This document shows, in pieces, positions 51,730 through 62,305 of a stretch of 64,000 nucleotides of DNA (positions are counted from its first letter, which is position 1; the number at the start of each line of letters is the position of its first letter). The notes beneath the pieces are model-generated. The model had not been told where the DNA came from, made no database searches, and saw only the letters and a list, made by a program, of their open reading frames with translations. A program made the position numbers and the translations under genes. Origin of the DNA: CAVXZE01 sp963766175 (lineage in GTDB: Bacteria; Myxococcota_A; UBA9160; UBA6930); NCBI GenBank assembly GCA_963766175.1, contig CAVXZE010000031.1, positions 58,746 through 122,745 on the forward strand, given 5' to 3'.

Positions 51730-52325
51730 GTCAGACAGGAGCTCGAAAGGCCTCCCTCGAGCGCAAGACCCGCGAGACCGAGATCCGACTCGATCTCGAT
51801 CTGGATGGATCCGGCGAGTACGATGTCGCCACCGGGATCGCGTTCTTCGATCACATGCTCGAATCCTTCGCTAAGCACGCGCTATTCGATCTGCACCTGC
51901 GCGCGAAGGGCGATCTCGAGGTCGACCTGCACCACACGGTGGAGGATGTGGGGATCGCATTGGGGAGCGCGCTCAGGGAGGCGCTCGGCGATGCCAGAGG
52001 AATTCGCCGCTTCGGAAGCCAGGTGATTCCGATGGCCGACGCGAAGGTCGAGGTCAGCGTTGACGTGTCGAACCGCGCCTTCCTGGTATACCAGGTGGAG
52101 CTCTCGAACGACCGGGTCGGGGGATTCGACGTCTCGCTGGTCGAGGACTTTCTCTACGGCTTCGCGCAGAACGGCGGCCTCGACCTCCACGTCGAGCGTC
52201 GTTACGGCGAGAGTCCTCACCACGTGGTGGAAGCGGTGTTCAAGGGTCTGGCGCGCGCCCTGCGCACGGCCCTGGAGATCGACCCCCGGGTGGACGGTCT
52301 GCCGTCGGTGAAGGGCGCCTTGTAG
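51726..52325 (+). CDS. hisB: Imidazoleglycerol-phosphate dehydratase
   Basis: Monofunctional HisBd (no phosphatase domain), 199 residues. The metal-binding motifs FFDHMLESFAKHALFDLHL and the second DLHHTVEDVGIALG are intact. It dehydrates imidazoleglycerol phosphate to imidazoleacetol phosphate. The start overlaps hisD (ATGA) and hisH follows after two bases. Confidence 0.96.
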   Translation: MSQTGARKASLERKTRETEIRLDLDLDGSGEYDVATGIAFFDHMLESFAKHALFDLHLRAKGDLEVDLHHTVEDVGIALGSALREALGDARGIRRFGSQVIPMADAKVEVSVDVSNRAFLVYQVELSNDRVGGFDVSLVEDFLYGFAQNGGLDLHVERRYGESPHHVVEAVFKGLARALRTALEIDPRVDGLPSVKGAL

Positions 52326-52327
52326 TC

Positions 52328-52975
52328 ATGGGTCGCAGATCCCCCCGCGTCGCGGTCGTCGACTACGGCGCCGGGAATCTCCGCAGCGTTGGCAAGGCCC
52401 TGGAGCGTTCGGGGCTGCGGGCGGAGGTGTGCCGAGACCCCGCCTCCTTGCGCGATGCGGACGGCGTCGTGCTCCCCGGTGTCGGGGCCTTCGCCGACGC
52501 CGCGGCGAGCCTGCGAGCCAAGGGTCTCGACGAGGCCGTCATGGCGGCCATCGACGACGGGCGTCCCTACCTGGGTCTGTGCCTCGGTCTCCAGCTACTC
52601 TTCGAGGAGAGCGACGAGCACGGTTCCACCCCGGGCTTTGGCCTGTTGCCGGGCCGCATCGAGCGGTTCGACGACCGGGATGAAGAGGGAGGAATCCTTC
52701 GCATTCCACACATCGGATGGAACAGCGTGCGGTTCGAAGGGTCTCACCCGATGCTGAAGGGGCTTCCGGCCGAGGACTGCTTCTACTTCGTGCATTCCTA
52801 CCGCGCCGTTCCGCGGGATCCCTCACAGGTCGTCGGAATCACCGAGTACGGTGGACCCTTCGCGGCGGCGGTGGCAAAAGGCTCGGTCTTCGCCGTGCAG
52901 TTTCACCCCGAAAAGAGCCAATCGTCGGGCAAACGCCTGCTCGATGCTTATTTCGACTGGATGACTTCATGCTGA
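52328..52975 (+). CDS. hisH: Imidazole glycerol phosphate synthase, glutaminase subunit
   Basis: Class I glutamine amidotransferase that feeds ammonia to HisF. The 215-residue protein has GAGNLRSVGKAL, the nucleophile elbow GLCLGLQLLFE (Cys85) and the His-Glu pair in QFHPEKSQSSG. Next in the operon is a lipoprotein gene overlapping its stop by seven bases, then hisA and hisF. Confidence 0.96.
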   Translation: MGRRSPRVAVVDYGAGNLRSVGKALERSGLRAEVCRDPASLRDADGVVLPGVGAFADAAASLRAKGLDEAVMAAIDDGRPYLGLCLGLQLLFEESDEHGSTPGFGLLPGRIERFDDRDEEGGILRIPHIGWNSVRFEGSHPMLKGLPAEDCFYFVHSYRAVPRDPSQVVGITEYGGPFAAAVAKGSVFAVQFHPEKSQSSGKRLLDAYFDWMTSC

Positions 52976-53613
52976 AAAGCGTTCCGGGTTTCGTGTTTCT
53001 GATCACTCTTGTCGGTACGGCGGGATGCGTGGAGACGGTGAAGTCGCGCGACTTTCCCGCTCTCAACGAGCGCAAAGCGCCGATCACGCGGATCGCGGTC
53101 GCACCCTTTCGGGCCATGGGCAGCCTTTCCCGGAGGACGGGCTCCACCGCGGCCGTGCCGCCCAGCGTTGCCACCGCCCTGGTCACCCGCTACCTGACCG
53201 AGGCGCTGGCAGCCCGGGGGGTCGCCGTAGTGCCCGCCGACGATGTGGCGCGCGCCCTCGCCACGCAGCAACCCGTCGAGGATCGACTCGTTCCCCGGGC
53301 GGTCGCCCAGGTCGTCGCCGAGAAGTTCGGGGCCGATGCGTTACTGCTGGGCTCGGTCACCCGATTCGACGAACGCCGCGGTCAGGCCGCCGGAGCCCTG
53401 CATCCGGCGGCGGTCGGCTTCGATGTGACCCTGTATACGGCGCCGGGATCGCAGAAGCTCTGGAATGGCGTCTTCGCCGAGACGCAGCAGGCGCTCTCCG
53501 AGAACCTCTTCAGCACCCACCGCTACCCTGGAGGCGGCATGCGTTGGCTAACCGCCGAGGAGCTCGCCAGATGGGGTGCGGAGGAAATGGTGCTTCAGAT
53601 CCCGCTCTGGTGA
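52969..53613 (+). CDS. Lipoprotein inserted in the his operon
   Basis: A 214-residue protein starting within the hisH stop region (overlap 52969-52975). It has a lipoprotein signal (FLITLVGTAGC, lipid Cys near residue 20). The mature part resembles the CsgG/LpoB-like alpha/beta outer-membrane lipoprotein fold: ITRIAVAPFRAMG, then LTEALAARGVAVVPADDV, and EKFGADALLLGSVTRFDERRG. I cannot name a family with certainty. Neighbours are histidine enzymes only, so co-expression with them is real by position but no functional link is evident. Confidence 0.75.
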   Translation: MLKSVPGFVFLITLVGTAGCVETVKSRDFPALNERKAPITRIAVAPFRAMGSLSRRTGSTAAVPPSVATALVTRYLTEALAARGVAVVPADDVARALATQQPVEDRLVPRAVAQVVAEKFGADALLLGSVTRFDERRGQAAGALHPAAVGFDVTLYTAPGSQKLWNGVFAETQQALSENLFSTHRYPGGGMRWLTAEELARWGAEEMVLQIPLW

Positions 53614-53620
53614 GCTCACC

Positions 53621-54361
53621 GTGAGTCGCTTCGAGCTGATCCCCGCAATCGATCTTCTGGGCGGCAAGTGCGTCCGGCTCTCCCAGGGCCGCTACGACCG
53701 GGTGACCGTCTACGGAGACGACCCGTCGCAGGTCGCGGCGGACTTCGCCTCCCACCCGCTGCGTCGGCTGCACGTGGTGGATCTGGACGGAGCCCGGGCC
53801 GGGAGACCCTGCAATCGCGAGGCTGTGGGCGCCATCCTGCGGGAGATGGGCGGGGTTCCGGTCGAGCTGGGGGGCGGTATTCGAACCCTCGAGGGCGTCG
53901 AGGCGTGGCTCGACCTCGGTATCGACCGGGCGATCCTGGGAACGGCGGCCCTGCGCAGCCCGGAGCTGGTCCGCGAAGCGGCCTCCCGCTTTCCGGGTCG
54001 GATCGGCGTGGGCATCGACGCCCGGGACGGACGGGTGGCGGTGGAGGGGTGGCTCGAGACCAGCGAGGTGGACGCGGTGGAGGTGGCGAAGCGCTTCGAG
54101 GACGTCGGAGTGGCGGCGATCATCCACACCGACATCTCCCGCGACGGCATGCAGACGGGCCCCAACTTCGAGGCCACGGCGAGGCTGGCCACCGCGGTCG
54201 AGATTCCGGTGATCGTATCGGGCGGAGTCGGATCCGAGGAGGACGTCCGCGCCGCCGTTCGGCACGCCGGGAAGGGGATCTCGGGCCTGATCGTGGGCCG
54301 CGCTCTCTACACCGGCGCGGTGGACCTCGCCCGGGCCCTGGAGATCGTCGCATGCTGCTGA
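53621..54361 (+). CDS. hisA: ProFAR isomerase
   Basis: (Beta-alpha)8-barrel that isomerises the aminoaldose ProFAR to the aminoketose PRFAR. The 246-residue protein begins with IPAIDLLGGKCVRLSQG (catalytic Asp in AID) and has the phosphate-binding VELGGGIRTLEGV and VIVSGGVGSEEDV. GTG at 53621 is chosen, seven bases after the lipoprotein stop; the longer open frame begins inside that gene. Overlaps hisF by ten bases. Confidence 0.96.
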   Translation: MSRFELIPAIDLLGGKCVRLSQGRYDRVTVYGDDPSQVAADFASHPLRRLHVVDLDGARAGRPCNREAVGAILREMGGVPVELGGGIRTLEGVEAWLDLGIDRAILGTAALRSPELVREAASRFPGRIGVGIDARDGRVAVEGWLETSEVDAVEVAKRFEDVGVAAIIHTDISRDGMQTGPNFEATARLATAVEIPVIVSGGVGSEEDVRAAVRHAGKGISGLIVGRALYTGAVDLARALEIVACC

Positions 54362-55209
54362 AGCGGATCATTCCCTGCCTGGACGTGGACCAAGGCCGCG
54401 TGGTGAAGGGCGTTCAGTACGTGGACCACGTCGATGCCGGTGACCCGGTGGAGGTCGCCCGTCTCTACGACGAGCAGGAGGCGGACGAAATCACCTTCCT
54501 CGACATTACCGCCAGCCACGAGAAGCGGCGGATCATTCTCGACGTGGTGGCGCGCACGGCGGAGACGGTCTTCATGCCGCTCTGCGTGGGCGGCGGTGTC
54601 CGCAATCTCCAGGATATCCGCGATCTCCTGAATGCGGGGGCCGACAAGGTCTCCATCATGACCGCTGCCGTTTTGAATCCGGAGCTGGTGGAGGAGGCGG
54701 CGCTGCTGATCGGGACGGCGAACCTGGTGGCGGCCATCGATGCGCGGCGGATCGATGACCCGGAGGGGTTTGCCGCCCGGGCTGCCGGTCGGCGGCCAGA
54801 CGGTGAGCGACCCGCCGTCGATGAGAAGGTCCCGGCCGTCTTCGAGGTCTATACCCACGGTGGGAGACGGCCGACGGGGATCGACGCCGTCGCGTGGGCC
54901 CGGCGCATGGCGGCCGCCGGCGCCGGCGAGATTCTTCTCACCAGTATGGACCGCGACGGCACCAAGGTTGGCTACGACATCGAGCTGGTCCGCTCGGTGG
55001 CCGACGCGGTGGCGATTCCGGTGATCGCCTCGGGAGGGGGAGGAACGCCGGAGAGCCTGGCCGAGGCCCTCGACGACGGACCCGAGGGCGGCCACGCCCA
55101 GGCGGCCCTGGCCGCCTCGATCTTCCATTTCAGGGAGACCACCGTGGGGATGGTCAAGAGTCGCCTTCTGGAGCTGGGGATCCCAGTTCGGCCTCCGGCG
55201 CTTCCTTGA
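54352..55209 (+). CDS. hisF: Imidazole glycerol phosphate synthase, cyclase subunit
   Basis: Forms the imidazole ring and AICAR with ammonia from HisH. The 285-residue protein is about 30 longer than usual. Catalytic Asp residues are in RIIPCLDVDQGRVVKG (Asp near 11) and ANLVAAIDARR (near 130); ILLTSMDRDGTKVGYD is intact. An insertion of about 25 residues (IDDPEGFAARAAGRRPDGER region, 135-160) falls just after the second catalytic strand, before VYTHGGRRPTG. ATG at 54352. Confidence 0.95.
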   Translation: MLLKRIIPCLDVDQGRVVKGVQYVDHVDAGDPVEVARLYDEQEADEITFLDITASHEKRRIILDVVARTAETVFMPLCVGGGVRNLQDIRDLLNAGADKVSIMTAAVLNPELVEEAALLIGTANLVAAIDARRIDDPEGFAARAAGRRPDGERPAVDEKVPAVFEVYTHGGRRPTGIDAVAWARRMAAAGAGEILLTSMDRDGTKVGYDIELVRSVADAVAIPVIASGGGGTPESLAEALDDGPEGGHAQAALAASIFHFRETTVGMVKSRLLELGIPVRPPALP

Positions 55210-55512
55210 TGGCACGGTGCCCCTGCGCTAGGTTCAGCCGCCGGTGTCGATGGCTCCGAGTGCTGCGTTTCCAAAGCGTTTTTCGTTGATGGTGGATCGT
55301 CCTTTGGGCACTTTCTCAGTCTGCTGCCCGGATCGATCGCGAAATCGGCGCAGTGGAGCGGTGACCTTCGGCCTTGTGCAACAGATCCGCAGCTCGACAC
55401 GCGAGCCGATTACGAACCACTTACCGATACGATCGTGGTCTACGCCCAATGGCTTGGACCTCGCTCGTGGCAATGGGCTCGAAACTCTGGAGCGGAGGAG
55501 ATCGGGAGGCAA
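55210..55512. other. Intergenic region between hisF and rpsU
   Basis: A 303-bp gap separating the his operon from the rpsU-dnaG-rpoD operon, so it likely holds the latter's promoter. I see a compact GGCACGGTGCC palindrome just after hisF (55214-55224) and no clear -35/-10 pair, RNA gene or ORF. Confidence 0.55.
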
Positions 55513-55710
55513 ATGCCGGTCATCAAGGTAAAGGACAACGAGCCCTTCGAAGTAGCCATGAAGCGCTTCAAGAAGCAGGTGGAGAAGGCGGGAGTCCTGA
55601 CCGAACTCCGCCGTCGCGAGTACTTCGACAAGCCCAGCGTGCGCAAGAAGAAGAAGGCGGCTGCCGCCAGGAAACGCGCACTGAAGAGGCTGAAGCGGAT
55701 GGTTAACTAG
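55513..55710 (+). CDS. rpsU: 30S ribosomal protein S21
   Basis: A 65-residue basic protein beginning MPVIKVKDNEPFEVAMKRFK, the S21 signature, with a lysine/arginine tail (RKKKKAAAARKRALKRLKR). GGGAGG precedes the ATG by three bases. Upstream in-frame ATG at 55435 would add unrelated residues. It heads the rpsU-dnaG-rpoD macromolecular synthesis operon. Confidence 0.96.
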   Translation: MPVIKVKDNEPFEVAMKRFKKQVEKAGVLTELRRREYFDKPSVRKKKKAAAARKRALKRLKRMVN

Positions 55711-55734
55711 TCTGACGCCGGGGAGCCGGGGCCA

Positions 55735-57507
55735 ATGAGTCGGATCCCGGAAGAGACAATCCAGGCGATTCGGGATCGCGTTGATGTGGTCGATTTGATC
55801 GGCCGCTACGTCACCCTCAAGAAGGCCGGGCGAAGCTTCAAGGGCCTGTGTCCCTTCCACCAGGAGAAGACCGCCTCGTTCACGGTGAACCCGGAGCGCG
55901 GGATCTTCCACTGCTTCGGATGCGGTGAGAGCGGCAACGCGATTGCGTTCTTGATGCGCCACGAGAACCTCACCTTTCCCGAGGCCGCGCGCGTGCTGGC
56001 AGCCGAGTGCGGGATCGAGATTCCCCAGATCGGCGGTGGGGAGCCGGGAGTCGTCGAGCGGATCCTGAAGGCCACCGGCGTTGCACAGAAGCTCTACCGC
56101 GAGGAGCTGATGGCCTCCCAGGGCGAGCCGGCCCGCGCCTATCTCGAGCGGCGTGGTCTCGGGCGCGAGCTGGCCGAGCGCTTCGGCATCGGCTTTGCGC
56201 CGGATCGCTGGGACGCGGTGACGAAAGCCCTGGCGCGCAGTCGCATCCCCGCCTCCATGGGAGAGAAGGCCGGGCTGCTCAAGGAGCGCGAGCGCGGCGG
56301 TCACTACGACCTGTTGCGGGGGCGCATCACCTTTCCGATCCAGGATGTGCGCGGGAGGGTGATCGGCTTCGGTGGGCGGGCCTTGAGCTCCGATCAGGAG
56401 CCGAAGTATCTGAACACTCTCGAGAGTCCGGTCTTTCACAAGCGCGAGACGTTCTATGGCTTCCCCTTTTCCCTCGAGCCGATTCGCCGCAACGACCGGG
56501 CCGTGGTGGTCGAGGGCTACTTCGACCTGATCGCTCTGCACCGGGCCGGTATCGAGGAATCGGTCGCGACCTGTGGTACGGCTCTCACCGAGGGCCACGC
56601 GCGCAATCTTCGCCGGCGTACGCGCAATCTCGTGCTGCTCTTCGACGGTGACGAGGCCGGGCAGCGCGCCGTTCTTCGCGCCCTCGAGGTGGTGCTCCCC
56701 CAGGGCCTCCGGGTCCGCGCGGCGGCCTTACCGGCCGGCGAGGATCCCGATGACTTCCTGGCTCGGAACGGCCCCGAGGCCCTGCGCGATCTCATCGAAT
56801 CGGCGCCGCCCGCCCTGGAGCTCGCCATCCAGCGCGCGCTGGCCGGTGGCTGTGAATCACCCTGGGAGAAGGCCGACGCGGTGGCGGCGGTGGCGCCGCT
56901 TCTGGCCGTTCTTTCCGACCCGGTGGAGCGCGGGGAGTACACCCGCCGCCTTGCCATGGCCTGCGGAAGTGACGTGCGCGACGTGGAGGCAGTGGTCCGC
57001 CGCGTGGCACGAGGTGAAGCGGCGCCGGATCAGGACGAGGATGGCGGCGTGCTGGTCCGGAGCGCGACGCCCGAGGACCGCCGCTTCGCCGACGTCGTAC
57101 AGATTCTCCTCGAACACCCGGCCCATGCCGGTGAGGTGGATCAAGACACGCTGCTCGCTTGCGCTCCCGACCCGATCTGGAGTGAACTCACCGCTGTGGT
57201 GCTCGGGGAATGCCGCGGTGAGGGTGGTGTCAACGTCGCCGCTCTGGCAGATCGCTGCGAGGGGTTGGCCCGTGAGCGGTTGCTCCGAATCGCCTCACGG
57301 ACCGAAGGTCTCTTCGATGACGCGGACCGCGCTCTGCGCGCGTTGCGCGACACGGTGGCGTGGCTGGAGAGGCGAAGGCAGCGCAGCGAGGCGAAAGCGC
57401 TCACCGCGAGGCTTCGGATTCCGTCGGAGGATCACGAAGCGCTCTTGCTGGAGAAGGACCGTCAGCTCGAGCGCCTCCGTTCCCCCGGCGGGCCGCAGCC
57501 CCACTGA
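55735..57507 (+). CDS. dnaG: DNA primase
   Basis: Makes RNA primers for replication. The 590-residue protein has the CHC2 zinc finger (CPFHQEKTASFTV, then CFGCGESGN), the N-terminal core, and the TOPRIM domain with VVVEGYFDLIALHRAG and LLFDGDEAGQRA. The C-terminal helicase-binding part is short but present (RCEGLARERLLRIASR region). ATG at 55735, 24 bp after rpsU. Confidence 0.96.
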   Translation: MSRIPEETIQAIRDRVDVVDLIGRYVTLKKAGRSFKGLCPFHQEKTASFTVNPERGIFHCFGCGESGNAIAFLMRHENLTFPEAARVLAAECGIEIPQIGGGEPGVVERILKATGVAQKLYREELMASQGEPARAYLERRGLGRELAERFGIGFAPDRWDAVTKALARSRIPASMGEKAGLLKERERGGHYDLLRGRITFPIQDVRGRVIGFGGRALSSDQEPKYLNTLESPVFHKRETFYGFPFSLEPIRRNDRAVVVEGYFDLIALHRAGIEESVATCGTALTEGHARNLRRRTRNLVLLFDGDEAGQRAVLRALEVVLPQGLRVRAAALPAGEDPDDFLARNGPEALRDLIESAPPALELAIQRALAGGCESPWEKADAVAAVAPLLAVLSDPVERGEYTRRLAMACGSDVRDVEAVVRRVARGEAAPDQDEDGGVLVRSATPEDRRFADVVQILLEHPAHAGEVDQDTLLACAPDPIWSELTAVVLGECRGEGGVNVAALADRCEGLARERLLRIASRTEGLFDDADRALRALRDTVAWLERRRQRSEAKALTARLRIPSEDHEALLLEKDRQLERLRSPGGPQPH

Positions 57508-57562
57508 CTGGATTCGAATGGGTTCGATCGACGGCAGAGCAGAACCGAGGAAGGAGAGCCCG

Positions 57563-59494
<1,932 letters not shown>

Positions 59495-59508
59495 TCGCGC
59501 CTCCGTCC

Positions 59509-59522
59509 CCGGGCTAACCCGG
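59509..59522. terminator. Small hairpin between convergent rpoD and AICAR transformylase genes
   Basis: CCGGG-CTAA-CCCGG forms a 5-bp stem readable on both strands in the 29-bp gap between convergent stops. No U-tract, so it is weak as an intrinsic terminator. Confidence 0.35.
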
Positions 59523-59523
59523 C

Positions 59524-60681
59524 TCAGTGGTGGAAGAGGCGGAGCTTGGTGTGGACGAGGGTGATGCCGTATTCGCGGCAGGCTTCCTCCACCTCCGGGT
59601 CTCGGGTCGAGCCGCCGGGCTGGGCGATGAAGCGCACTCCGTGGCGCTGGGCGTGGTCGATGTTGTCCCGGAAGGGGATGAAACCGTCGGAAACCAGGCT
59701 CACGCGATCGAGCTTCGCCAGCCACTCGCGGCGCTCGTCGTCGGTCAGCAGATCGAGAGGGGTCTCGAGGCACTCCCGCAGGCCCTCGGTCTCGAAGCGG
59801 GTCAGATCGCCCTCGATGTAGCGCACCCGCCAGTTGATCCGTTCCTGGCGCTTGACCCCCTTCTTGAAGGTCAGGCCGAGCACCTTCGGATGGGTGCGAA
59901 GGTGCCAGAGGTCGGCCTTCGACCCGGCCAGCTTGGTGCAATCGACGCGCGACTGCTGGCCGGCGCCGATACCGATCATCTGACCGTCCAAGGCGTAGCC
60001 GACGGAGTTCGACTGGGTGTACTTGAGCGCCACCAGGCCCAGGAGCAGGTCGCGCCGTGCGGCCTCGGTGAGCTCGCCGCAGACCACACCCTCGAGGTCG
60101 GCGGCAGACACCATGTGATTATTGCGGTCCTGGACGAGCCGCATCCCGAAGACTTCCCGCCCCTCCCGCTGCGGAGGCCGGAAGCCGGAATCGGCGCGCA
60201 GCACGATGAAGCTTCCACCCTTCTTGGCCTGGAGGATCGAGAGGGCCTCGGGCTCGAAATCGGGCGCGACGATGCCGTCCGATACCACACCCTTGAGGAA
60301 GCGGGCGGTCGCCGTGTCGACGGGATCCGAGAGGGCGGCGAAGTCGCCGAAGGAGCACTTCGGATCGGCGCCGCGGGCCCGCACGTAGGCGAGCGCCGCG
60401 TCGGTGAGCTCCACCCCCGGCACCTCGTAGGCCTGCGCCAGGGCCGGATCGAGCTCGCAGGCCACCGCTGCGCCGGCCGGTGAGACGTGCTTGAAGGAGG
60501 CAGCGGCGGCGAGACCGGTGGCCTGGCGCGCCTCGGCCACCAGCTGACAGGCGTTCAGTGCGTCGAGGAGGTTGATGTAGGACGGATTGCCGTTCAGGAC
60601 CTCGACGGGCGCCGTTCCCGGCTCGATGGGCTCGATGCTCGCAAAGCTCTGATGGGGGTTGCATCCGTACTTGAGCTGCAT
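59524..60681 (-). CDS. purH: Stand-alone AICAR transformylase
   Basis: Formyl-transfer enzyme (AICAR to FAICAR, using 10-formyl-THF), ninth step of purine synthesis. The 385 residues correspond to the PurH C-terminal domain only: LKYGCNPHQSFAS, AASFKHVSPAGAAV (Lys-His pair), ALKYTQSNSVGYALDGQMIGIGAGQQSRVDC (parts) and DGFIPFRDNIDHA. The MGS-type IMP cyclohydrolase domain is absent, so ring closure must be done elsewhere by another enzyme. The ATG at 60681 is natural. HisF upstream produces AICAR as a by-product. The symbol purH is used loosely. Confidence 0.92.
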   Translation of the reverse strand: MQLKYGCNPHQSFASIEPIEPGTAPVEVLNGNPSYINLLDALNACQLVAEARQATGLAAAASFKHVSPAGAAVACELDPALAQAYEVPGVELTDAALAYVRARGADPKCSFGDFAALSDPVDTATARFLKGVVSDGIVAPDFEPEALSILQAKKGGSFIVLRADSGFRPPQREGREVFGMRLVQDRNNHMVSAADLEGVVCGELTEAARRDLLLGLVALKYTQSNSVGYALDGQMIGIGAGQQSRVDCTKLAGSKADLWHLRTHPKVLGLTFKKGVKRQERINWRVRYIEGDLTRFETEGLRECLETPLDLLTDDERREWLAKLDRVSLVSDGFIPFRDNIDHAQRHGVRFIAQPGGSTRDPEVEEACREYGITLVHTKLRLFHH

Positions 60682-60789
60682 GGCTTACTCCGGGTCTTTG
60701 GGTGTCATATGGGCGTCGATGATCGCAGCAAATCGAGCCGATCTCAAACCGCGCCGTGATCGGTTCCCCGTGGTACCCTCGAACCCCCA

Positions 60790-60865
60790 GGGCCCTTAGC
60801 TCAGTGGTTAGAGCAACCGGCTCATAACCGGACGGTCCCAGGTTCGAACCCTGGAGGGCCCACCA
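60790..60865 (+). tRNA. tRNA with CAU anticodon (Met elongator or Ile2)
   Basis: A full cloverleaf: acceptor GGGCCCT (60790-60796) pairs with AGGGCCC (60855-60861), discriminator A and encoded CCA to 60865. D-arm TAGCTCAGTGGTTAGAGC, anticodon loop CTCATAA with CAT at 60823-60825, and T-arm with GGTTCGAACC. Overall it looks close to bacterial tRNA-Ile(CAU), which needs lysidine, but elongator tRNA-Met cannot be excluded by eye. Last feature of the GC-rich segment, about 90 bp before the composition break. Confidence 0.9.
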
Positions 60866-60954
60866 CTAACCCCGCGAGACTTCTGTGTGACCCGTCAGAG
60901 CAATTTGGACCGTTGGGGCTGTCGAAAGAGACACTTCTGCCACTGGGCGAGGAG

Positions 60955-61392
60955 GGAATACCACAGATTGGTTCGGTAATAATCGAAAGTGATGTCGAAA
61001 TAGGTGCTAATTGTGCAATAGACAGAGGAACAATCGGTAATACTGTGATAGGAAAAGGAACAAAACTTGATAATCTTGTTCAAATAGCTCACAATGTTAA
61101 TATAGGTAAAGGTTGTTTGTTAATGGGCTTAGTAGGAGTTGCCGGAGGGACAGCAATCGGTGATTTTTGTATTTTAGCAGGACAAGTAGGTGTTAAAAAT
61201 GGTATTACAATTGGAGATCGGGCAATATTTGTTGCAAAAACTGGTGTAGCGAAATCCGTGCCAGGGAATAAAATATATGCTGGAATGCCAGCAAGAGAAG
61301 TGCATGAAACAAATAAACGTGATGCAGCCTATTCTCAAATCGAATTATTAAAAAAACGATTAAAAACATTAGAAGAAAAACTTGCCGATTAA
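60955..61392 (+). CDS. lpxD: LpxD, C-terminal fragment only, joined to foreign sequence
   Basis: UDP-3-O-acylglucosamine N-acyltransferase, third lipid A step. Only the hexapeptide-repeat part and tail remain (IPQIGSVIIESDVEIGANCAIDRG; LDNLVQIAHNVNIG; PGNKIYAGMPAREVHE; helical end LLKKRLKTLEEK). The N-terminal half is missing: upstream of about 60955 the sequence changes abruptly to GC-rich and no longer resembles LpxD, although a frame stays open from 60913. Codon use is AT-rich, unlike everything before it. This is best read as an assembly join, not a natural truncation. Confidence 0.85.
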   Translation, partial: GIPQIGSVIIESDVEIGANCAIDRGTIGNTVIGKGTKLDNLVQIAHNVNIGKGCLLMGLVGVAGGTAIGDFCILAGQVGVKNGITIGDRAIFVAKTGVAKSVPGNKIYAGMPAREVHETNKRDAAYSQIELLKKRLKTLEEKLAD

Positions 61393-62305
61393 ATATCAAA
61401 AAACAATTCGCAACAAGGTATCAGTTGAGGGAATTGGTTTACACACAGGGGTAATAAGCACACTAAGTGTTCTACCTGCTCAAGAAAATAATGGAATTGT
61501 TTTTGTACGAATAGATTTAGAAGGATCTCCGCACATCCCTGCTGATATTGATTATGTAATTGATACAAATCGAGGGACAATGCTTGAACGAAACGGTGTT
61601 CGTATACATACCGTTGAGCATATACTTGCCGCATTGAGTGGGATGGGTATTGATAATGCCAAAATCGAATTAGATGGTCCGGAGCCGCCTATAATGGACG
61701 GCAGTGCCCTGCCTCTTGTACAAATATTACAAAAGGCTAACATAACTAAGCAAAGTGTTGCCAAGCAGGTGTTAAAAATCATTGAACCATTTCATTATAA
61801 AGATGATAAATCCAAAATAGAAATTAATATTTTACCGTACTAGAATACTAAATTCACATTTTTTATGGATTATGGTCTATCAAAATTTGGATTACAATAC
61901 GTATCAATTGAAGATGTAGAAATTGAATTCATTAAAGAAATTGCGCCTGCGCGAACCTTTGGGCTATTAAGTGAAATTGACAAACTCAAACAAGATGGAT
62001 TGATTAGGGGCGGCGGATTAGAGAATGCATTAATAGTTGTAGATAAAATAGTTAATAAGAAAGAACAAGAAATATTAAGTAAATTATTTAGTTTGAATGA
62101 AAGCCAAATGTTTAAAAATGGCGAGATTTTGAATAGGGAAGGGCTACGGTTTGACAATGAACCAGTACGGCACAAAGTATTAGATTTGATAGGAGATTTG
62201 TCATTGTTTGGTAAATCAATAATTGGACATTTTATAGCAACGCGGAGTGGACACAGATCAAATATTGAATTAATTAGAAAATTAAGGCAAATAGTTAAAT
62301 CATGA
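61382..62305 (+). pseudogene. lpxC: LpxC with an in-frame TAG
   Basis: Zinc deacetylase committing step of lipid A. The first part (TIRNKVSVEGIGLHTG; HTVEHILAALSGMGIDNAKIELDGPEPPIMDGSA by parts) runs from a TTG at 61382 to a TAG at 61841-61843. The second part continues in the same frame (MDYGLSKFGLQYVSIEDVEI, IAPARTFGLL, DLIGDLSLFG, GHFIATRSGHRSN), containing the remaining zinc ligand and catalytic His. So one nonsense codon, not a frameshift, interrupts a full-length gene; a single base change (for example GAG to TAG) would do it. Sequencing error, mutation or read-through are all possible. Not fused to fabZ, unlike many Bacteroidota. Confidence 0.82.
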
